Assembly (NCBI GenBank): GCA_027081565.1
Contig: JALWKG010000332.1
Location: 1 to 10,695 of the forward strand
Reading direction: 5' to 3'
Length of the DNA stretch: 10,695 nt
DNA from: Helicobacteraceae bacterium
GTDB taxonomy: Bacteria > Campylobacterota > Campylobacteria > Campylobacterales > Sulfurimonadaceae
Part shown: piece after piece, positions 6,268 through 10,695 of the stretch
How the letters are laid out: the number at the start of each line of letters is the position of its first letter
Numbering within the stretch: the stretch's first letter is position 1
The notes under the pieces: model-generated
Seen by the model: only the letters and a program-made list of their open reading frames with translations
Told to the model about the DNA's origin: nothing
Databases searched by the model: none
Made by a program: the position numbers and the translations under genes

Positions 6268-7452
6268 CTAATACTCGTCAAAATCACCCAAAGCCATATC
6301 CAAATGTGCTATGGCATCATCCATAATAGGACCCGGAACTGCAAAGTTAAGGCGCATGTAGCCTTTACCCTCTTTTCCAAAAGAGATCCCCGGACTTAGA
6401 CCCAAGGCAGCATCTTCTACAAAAAACCGTTTAAGTTCACTGCTACTCAGTCCCAACTGCGAACAGTCCAACCACGCCAAGTAGGTTCCCTCTGGCGGGA
6501 TAAAACGTATCTTATCACTATGACGCCCAGCTAAAGCCGTCAGTTTTTGAATGTTACGTTGTAAATGTATTAGCAGTTCATCCAACCACGCTTCACCCTC
6601 TCTATAGGCCGCTTCAAAACCAGCATGAGCAAAGACATTGCCTTGGGCAAAATGGATACGTTCATAAGCATCATCAAAATCTTGACGCATTGCCTCATTT
6701 TGAACAACCACTGTAGATATAGCCAATCCCGCTGTGTTAAACGTCTTGCCCGGCCCTATTGCTGTAATGGTCAGGTTGGCCACCTCATCACTTAGTGAAG
6801 CGAATGGGGTATGGATATTCGGCGCATAGACCAAATCAGAGTGGATCTCATCTGCCATGACCTTGATGTTATGTTCCACACAGATCTCCGCCAACTCTTG
6901 TAACTCTTCTCTACTCCAGACACGTCCCACAGGATTATGTGGAGAACAGAGAAGTAGCAGTTTGGTATTCTCATCGATCTTTGAACGCAAATCATCAAAG
7001 TCGAAACGGTAATCACCCTTAGCAGTTTTTCGAAGTGGGTTACGCAAAATCTCTCGACCATTTCGTGTGACATTTTTTAGAAAAGGTGGATAAATTGGAG
7101 TTTGAACAATGACCTTATCACCTGGTTCAGTAAACGCATGGATCGCCGTGTTTATCGTTGCAACAACTGAGTGTGAGTAGAACATCCATTCACGTTGTAT
7201 CTCAAAGCCATGACGTTTTTTCATCCACGCTATCTGCGCTTCATAGGCACTCTCAGGTACCTCTTCATAACCATAAACAGGATGTGCCGCTCTTCTCTTA
7301 ACGGCTTCTACCACACAAGGCGGTGTCTCTATGTCCATGTCCGCTACCCACATCGGTAAAACATCTTCAGTACCAAAAAGTGTTTGACGCAGGGTGTACT
7401 TCTCTGCCCTGCTTTTTGAGCGATCAGTTACAGACTGAAAGTCAAAACTCAT
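6268..7452 (-). CDS. ovoB: PatB/MalY-type PLP-dependent C-S lyase, probable OvoB of ovothiol biosynthesis
   Basis: The 394-residue protein is a fold-type I aminotransferase-like enzyme of the PatB/MalY C-S lyase group: LPMWVADMD (32-40), CSPHNPVGRVW (169-179), ADEIHSDL (200-207; D201 contacts the pyridine nitrogen), GPGKTFNTAGL with the PLP lysine K236, and MRLNFAVP near the end for the carboxylate-binding Arg. In PatB and MalY such enzymes beta-eliminate cysteine conjugates. The start overlaps the ovoA stop as ATGA (4 bp), and only a weak GGAA lies upstream, so the two are translationally coupled. A PLP lyase next to OvoA fits OvoB, which cleaves the OvoA sulfoxide product to 5-thiohistidine, pyruvate and ammonia. 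The lyase family is certain; the OvoB role rests on context. A general cystathionine beta-lyase is the alternative. FYSHSVV (91-97) stands where MalY-like proteins usually have a Ser-Pro-Gly-type turn. Confidence 0.85.
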   Translation of the reverse strand: MSFDFQSVTDRSKSRAEKYTLRQTLFGTEDVLPMWVADMDIETPPCVVEAVKRRAAHPVYGYEEVPESAYEAQIAWMKKRHGFEIQREWMFYSHSVVATINTAIHAFTEPGDKVIVQTPIYPPFLKNVTRNGREILRNPLRKTAKGDYRFDFDDLRSKIDENTKLLLLCSPHNPVGRVWSREELQELAEICVEHNIKVMADEIHSDLVYAPNIHTPFASLSDEVANLTITAIGPGKTFNTAGLAISTVVVQNEAMRQDFDDAYERIHFAQGNVFAHAGFEAAYREGEAWLDELLIHLQRNIQKLTALAGRHSDKIRFIPPEGTYLAWLDCSQLGLSSSELKRFFVEDAALGLSPGISFGKEGKGYMRLNFAVPGPIMDDAIAHLDMALGDFDEY

Positions 7453-9584
7453 CGCTTTTTCCAGACACTCATCTGTGAAATAGTATGTTGAAATTTACGT
7501 GCAGTCTCCGGAATAACAAAAGGAACATCATGGGTTGCGACCAGCTCAAACTTTGGATCTAAGACATTTTTAAGACCCTCCAATGTAGAGACTGCATTGC
7601 CATCAGCATCTGTATAACCCCCCAGCCAAAACTCTTTTTTAGTATACTCTTCAAGCCAAGTGTAGGGAGAGGTTAAGATAAGATAGCCCCCCTCTATTAT
7701 ACGTTCTTCAATCCCTTCTAAAAAGAGCAGTGGCTCATAAAGTCTATCTATAAGGTTGGTCGCCATGATAAGGTCATACCCTTTGAAGTGCCCTTTCATG
7801 TTACAGGCATCTCCCTGCCAAAAATCAACATTTTTAGCGATTTCATCAAAGCCCAGTTCCTCTAAAGTTACTGATTCTTGAGCTACGATCTCACCCTCGA
7901 CCACACGTTGAAAATTGATCTTGCCTTGAGACTGAAAGTCTAATCCTACCTGCACAAAACGTGCAGAAAAATCTATGCCCGTCACCTTGTCAAACCCTTT
8001 GGCCAGCTCAAAACTGGCACGTCCTGTAGCACAACCAAGGTCCAAGGCGTGTCTCATCTCAGTCTCTTGTCCATACTCTAAAGCAAACTCTGCACACTTC
8101 TTAGCAAAGTTCTCTACACCGAAGTGCTCTTCGCCATACTGGAAATGGCAGTACTGTGATACTAAGGCATCACTCTCATAAATGTTCTTCTCTTCTTCTG
8201 TCTCAATACTCAATTGGTCTCCTTCAACGACTCTAAATCCTGCATGTTGGTAAAAATGGCGTCTAAACGCATAACGCGAGTTACGCATCAGTTCATTACC
8301 TGTGCTCGCCCATGAACCACCCTTTAAAATGTTGTGTTTGGTGTCAAAGGTCGGTAGTGAAAAGTCATCATAAGCATAGTGGGGTTCAAACCCTTTAAAG
8401 CCGTTCATATGACTTTCACTCCACTGCCAGACATTTCCCATCACATCATACAGGTCACCAAAGGCGAACATATCTACAGGGCACGATGATGCATAATGGA
8501 CAAAGTTAATATTGGCCTTAGTGTCATCAAACTCTGGAACATCTTTGATCCCTGCTCGCTCATAAAGCAGATACCACTCAGGCTCACTTAAAAGTCGGTA
8601 CTCCTTTTGTTCTTTGGCACTTTTCCAACGACAATAGGCCTTCGCTTCAAGATAGTTAACATCAACAGGCCAGTTCATCGGCATCTCTATGATCTCTGTC
8701 ATCGTACGGTACTTGTAACGACCATCTTCATCTGGCACCCAAAAGGTAGGATGTTTGAGAGAACCTCTCTTCAAAAACTCGTGTCCCTCTTCATCCCAGA
8801 ACTCAGATGTTTCATATCCACCATCTTGTACAAATTCTAAAAATTCACCATTAGAGCAGATGTACTTTGCCGCTTTAAATGATGGAACGTTCTCTTCGTA
8901 AACTCCATACTCGTTGTCCCAGCCATAGAGGTGATAGTCTTTACTCTTACCTAGCCTCACCTTGGCACCATCGATCGCTACCATCTCATTTTTAGGTGTC
9001 TTCCCTTGTGTTTGACATATAGGGAAGTTCGCAACACTTTGCACTTTTTCTATAGGTAGCTGTCGGTGAAGAACACTCGAGGTCTCGATATGAATACGTT
9101 CATGTTCTATCCCCATCAAAATGATCCACCAAGGACTTTCTTGGGTAATCGGCAAGCTAAGCGGCAGCGTAGTAATAAGTCCATCAACCAATTCTCTCAC
9201 TGTATCACGATAGACTCGTACTGCAGAAACTTCTGGCCAAACGTAGTGAGCTTTTTGCATATCATCCCACTTCATCTCATCAACACCAATAGCAAATGTT
9301 GCCTCAAATTCAGGGTTAATTCGATCATCGATAATCTTGGCCACCATAAATTTGTTTACAAAAAAGGTCGCTGTGTGTCCAAAATAAAAGATCATAGGAT
9401 GACGTGTTGCTTCAGGCTGTTCGTAAAAGACACTATCGTCTATGAAGGTGGTAAATAGATCTTCATACATATCATAGGTTTTGTGAAAATAGTCGCGTAT
9501 CTCTTCACGCTTTTTTTCAACATCAGAACCTGTCAGTGTTACGGGTAAAGTGTGGAGGGGGTGCAAATCTATCCTTCTTGTCAC
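7449..9584 (-). CDS. ovoA: OvoA, 5-histidylcysteine sulfoxide synthase / ovothiol methyltransferase
   Basis: The 711-residue protein shows all three OvoA parts. Residues about 20-190 form a DinB-like iron domain with HPMIFYFGH (62-70) and GIEHERIHIE (158-167; H161 and H165 look like iron ligands). Residues about 200-455 form a formylglycine-generating-enzyme/C-type-lectin domain with YGWDNEYG (220-227), DVMGNVWQW (380-388) and GGSWAS (422-427). Residues about 480-711 form a SAM methyltransferase with DLGCATG (515-521). The enzyme joins cysteine sulfur to C5 of histidine using oxygen and non-heme iron, giving a sulfoxide; the C-terminal domain later methylates 5-thiohistidine to ovothiol A. 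This bifunctional length separates it from EgtB, which lacks the methyltransferase. GTG at 9584 is the only start codon before an in-frame stop but has no ribosome binding site; TTG at 9566 has AGAAGG 6 nt upstream and may be the real start. It is the first gene of the leftward cluster. Confidence 0.95.
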   Translation of the reverse strand: MTRRIDLHPLHTLPVTLTGSDVEKKREEIRDYFHKTYDMYEDLFTTFIDDSVFYEQPEATRHPMIFYFGHTATFFVNKFMVAKIIDDRINPEFEATFAIGVDEMKWDDMQKAHYVWPEVSAVRVYRDTVRELVDGLITTLPLSLPITQESPWWIILMGIEHERIHIETSSVLHRQLPIEKVQSVANFPICQTQGKTPKNEMVAIDGAKVRLGKSKDYHLYGWDNEYGVYEENVPSFKAAKYICSNGEFLEFVQDGGYETSEFWDEEGHEFLKRGSLKHPTFWVPDEDGRYKYRTMTEIIEMPMNWPVDVNYLEAKAYCRWKSAKEQKEYRLLSEPEWYLLYERAGIKDVPEFDDTKANINFVHYASSCPVDMFAFGDLYDVMGNVWQWSESHMNGFKGFEPHYAYDDFSLPTFDTKHNILKGGSWASTGNELMRNSRYAFRRHFYQHAGFRVVEGDQLSIETEEEKNIYESDALVSQYCHFQYGEEHFGVENFAKKCAEFALEYGQETEMRHALDLGCATGRASFELAKGFDKVTGIDFSARFVQVGLDFQSQGKINFQRVVEGEIVAQESVTLEELGFDEIAKNVDFWQGDACNMKGHFKGYDLIMATNLIDRLYEPLLFLEGIEERIIEGGYLILTSPYTWLEEYTKKEFWLGGYTDADGNAVSTLEGLKNVLDPKFELVATHDVPFVIPETARKFQHTISQMSVWKKR
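9573..9578 (-). promoter_or_regulatory. Ribosome binding site AGAAGG pointing to a TTG start for ovoA
   Basis: AGAAGG on the minus strand sits inside codons 3-4 of the longest ovoA frame and exactly 6 nt before the in-frame TTG at 9566. The GTG at 9584 is preceded by AGTACTCTGTACCT with no purine-rich stretch. The site therefore favours a protein six residues shorter. Confidence 0.45.
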
Positions 9585-9635
9585 AGGTACAGAGTACTTT
9601 CTAGCATATACTCAAGTAGATTGTTTAATCCCTCT

Positions 9636-9641
9636 ATTCTA
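9636..9641 (-). promoter_or_regulatory. Weak candidate -10 (TAGAAT) for ovoA
   Basis: TAGAAT on the minus strand matches TATAAT at five of six bases and would place the start near 9629, with a leader of about 45 nt. There is no -35 or extended -10. It is the best box I see in the ovoA upstream region but is not compelling. Confidence 0.3.
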
Positions 9642-9663
9642 TCGCATTCTTGGCCCATTCACT

Positions 9664-9677
9664 GTAACCTAGGCTAC
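9664..9677. promoter_or_regulatory. Near-perfect 14-bp dyad between ovoA and pgeF, possible operator
   Basis: GTAACCTAGGCTAC reads the same on both strands except for one base pair position (A/C at the fourth place from each end). It lies in the 124-bp region between the divergent genes and covers the -35 region of the predicted pgeF promoter, where a dimeric regulator could act on one or both genes. No regulator gene is in the window. Confidence 0.3.
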
Positions 9678-9696
9678 TTAGTCATCAAAAAACGTG

Positions 9697-9702
9697 TATA
9701 AT
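9697..9702 (+). promoter_or_regulatory. Predicted pgeF promoter -10 (TATAAT), implying a leaderless mRNA
   Basis: A perfect TATAAT follows CGTG and ends 6 bp before the ATG at 9709. A start 7 nt after the box would fall on the A of that ATG, and no AAGGA-like site precedes it. An upstream in-frame GTG at 9694 overlaps the box and is unlikely to be used. Confidence 0.55.
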
Positions 9703-9708
9703 CTTCTC

Positions 9709-10470
9709 ATGAAAACACTAAAGTCTCCTCTTCTCTCCTCTTTTAGTGAGATCACGCATGCCTTTACCTCACGCCACGGCGGTCTCTCAAAAGCACCTTT
9801 TCACAGTAACAACCTCGCCTTTCATGTAGGAGATCTGAAAACAGATGTTATACAGAACCATCAAAAAACAGCAAAATCCCTTGGTTATGAGTACCAGAAT
9901 CTGATCCATATGAGACAGATACACTCAGACAAGATCACCATCGTAGACTCTAAACGACACCACTTTGAAAATCCACCTGAATGTGATGCACTGATCACAA
10001 ACCAGACAGCTACACCCCTTATGGTCATGACCGCCGACTGCACCCCAGTCCTTCTTTATGATCCTATACAAAAGGTCATTGCTGTAGCCCATGCAGGAAG
10101 GGCGGGTGCACTCAAAAGCATTGTCACCAAAACTATCAAGAAGATGTCTGCAAGCTATGATAGTGACATAGAAAATATTCTAGTGGCACTCGGTCCTTCT
10201 ATTGGGGTCTGCTGTTATGAGGTGGGTACAGAGATCGCACAGGAGACAGATATCCTAGGTTATGGTTTTGCAGTAGAACATAGAGCAGGAAGTTACTTTT
10301 TAGATGTCAACGCCATTATCCTCCATCAGCTTAAGACCTTAGGACTAAAAGAGGTACAGATCAACAACCTCTCTGTTTGCAATGCCTGTCATAACAGTAC
10401 CTACTTCTCATACAGAGCAGACCAAAAAGAGACAGGGCGCTTTGGCGGGATCTTGATGATCAATCCTTAA
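9709..10470 (+). CDS. pgeF: Peptidoglycan editing factor PgeF (YfiH/LACC1, multicopper-oxidase-like fold)
   Basis: Starting at ATG 9709 the protein has 253 residues, normal for the family. The zinc ligands are visible: H72 in RQIHSD, C111 in TADCTPVLLYD, and H128 in AVAHAGRAGA. Other signatures are TSRHGGLS (20-27), GPSIGVCCYEVG, and CNACHNSTYFSYR followed by TGRFGGIL near the end. Members were once called polyphenol oxidase or laccase; they are now linked to purine nucleoside phosphorolysis/deamination (LACC1) and, in E. coli, to removing wrongly built muropeptide precursors carrying L-Ser. The usual HAGWRG is HAGRAG here, a small variation next to the ligand. The protein is cytoplasmic with no signal peptide. 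It diverges from ovoA, and a TATAAT directly before the ATG predicts a leaderless transcript. No terminator hairpin is seen after the stop. Confidence 0.93.
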   Translation: MKTLKSPLLSSFSEITHAFTSRHGGLSKAPFHSNNLAFHVGDLKTDVIQNHQKTAKSLGYEYQNLIHMRQIHSDKITIVDSKRHHFENPPECDALITNQTATPLMVMTADCTPVLLYDPIQKVIAVAHAGRAGALKSIVTKTIKKMSASYDSDIENILVALGPSIGVCCYEVGTEIAQETDILGYGFAVEHRAGSYFLDVNAIILHQLKTLGLKEVQINNLSVCNACHNSTYFSYRADQKETGRFGGILMINP

Positions 10471-10478
10471 TTACTTAT

Positions 10479-10500
10479 TTATCACATTTTTATCACATTT
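10479..10500 (+). repeat. Perfect tandem 11-bp direct repeat, possible response-regulator site
   Basis: TTATCACATTT occurs twice back to back, each copy one DNA turn long. Two adjacent 11-bp half-sites are the usual layout for OmpR/PhoB-type regulators. It lies 9 bp after the pgeF stop and 45 bp before the TATAAT at 10546, a position suited to activation of the next gene. Confidence 0.45.
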
Positions 10501-10545
10501 TGTATCTAAAACCTTGAATTAATACCCTTCCTACCCCTCTCGCTT

Positions 10546-10551
10546 TATAAT
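10546..10551 (+). promoter_or_regulatory. Predicted promoter -10 (TATAAT) of the gene entering at 10673
   Basis: CGCTTTATAATAG contains a perfect TATAAT. The start would lie near 10558, giving a leader of about 115 nt before the ATG at 10673. No -35 box is recognisable at the right distance (TTGAAT at 10514 is too far). Confidence 0.5.
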
Positions 10552-10553
10552 AG

Positions 10554-10568
10554 TTATAGACACTATAA
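10554..10568. promoter_or_regulatory. Perfect dyad TTATAG-ACA-CTATAA over the predicted transcription start
   Basis: A 6-bp perfect inverted repeat with a 3-bp spacer begins 2 bp after the -10 box and covers the expected start near 10558. This is where a repressor would block transcription; as RNA it could also form a small 5' hairpin. It is AT-rich, so chance is possible. Confidence 0.3.
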
Positions 10569-10672
10569 ATAGTCAGTCCTGAAAAACCCAATTTTAAAAA
10601 CCACAATTTCCAAAAAAACCATTAATGCTGCGTAACTAAAAGTGTATGTTTGTTAATAACAGAAAGGTAGAT

Positions 10673-10695
10673 ATGTATAAGCACACCAGGTATAC
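10673..10695 (+). CDS. Start of an unidentified gene, cut off by window edge
   Basis: An ATG at 10673 is preceded by AGAAAGG with 5 nt spacing and opens a frame MYKHTRY that runs off the end. An in-frame ATG at 10646 would add nine residues but has no ribosome binding site. Seven codons are too few for a family call. The upstream promoter, tandem repeat and dyad suggest a regulated gene. Confidence 0.4.

Noticed and set aside
9066..9458. Open frame of 130 codons on the plus strand inside ovoA
   Set aside because: It is antisense to the conserved OvoA iron domain, and its translation shows no domain or coherent composition.
9694..9708. GTG start for pgeF adding five residues
   Set aside because: The codon overlaps the TATAAT box and has no ribosome binding site; family similarity begins after the ATG at 9709.

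Overview
The window looks like a chromosomal segment of a Campylobacterota (epsilonproteobacterial) genome, probably a free-living, sulfur- or hydrogen-oxidising relative of Sulfurimonas, Sulfurovum or Hydrogenimonas. This is inferred from the gene set (dimeric all-alpha dUTPase of the Campylobacter type, a DEAD-box helicase with a glycine/arginine tail, OvoA), from the promoters (strong TATAAT boxes, often TGnTATAAT, with no recognisable -35), from AAGGA-type ribosome binding sites and from moderate-to-low GC. I see no tRNA, rRNA, CRISPR array, insertion sequence or phage gene.

Left part (1-3047). The 3'-truncated rmuC gene runs leftward. It is divided by about 350 bp from a rightward DEAD-box RNA helicase gene. 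That gap holds two divergent promoters and, for the helicase, a leader of about 250 nt. The leader starts with a compact folded element whose closing helix competes with a second, mutually exclusive helix. This is the most riboswitch- or thermosensor-like object in the window and I cannot assign it to a known class. The helicase ends in three repeats of a GGYRGNRxRN unit.

Middle part (3267-9584). Six leftward genes follow one another. In transcription order they are ovoA, a PatB/MalY-type PLP lyase that overlaps it by 4 bp (very likely ovoB), a CobB-like sirtuin, an atypical ADP-ribosylglycohydrolase-family gene, a YhbP-like flavin-split-barrel gene that overlaps the previous one by 17 bp, and dut. 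OvoA plus the lyase would make a complete ovothiol A pathway (histidine + cysteine -> sulfoxide conjugate -> 5-thiohistidine -> N-methylated ovothiol). The sirtuin and the ADP-ribosylglycohydrolase homologue both belong to NAD/ADP-ribose biochemistry, so the cluster has a redox and NAD-metabolite flavour. A predicted internal promoter before the glycohydrolase suggests at least two transcripts.

Right part (9585-10695). A 124-bp divergent region between ovoA and pgeF contains a near-perfect 14-bp dyad and a TATAAT box only 6 bp before the pgeF ATG, which predicts a leaderless pgeF mRNA. After pgeF lies a control region with a perfect tandem 11-bp repeat, a TATAAT box, a dyad at the expected transcription start and a ribosome binding site. 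It leads into a gene of which only the first seven codons are inside the window.

All protein assignments come from reading motifs by eye; no database search was run.
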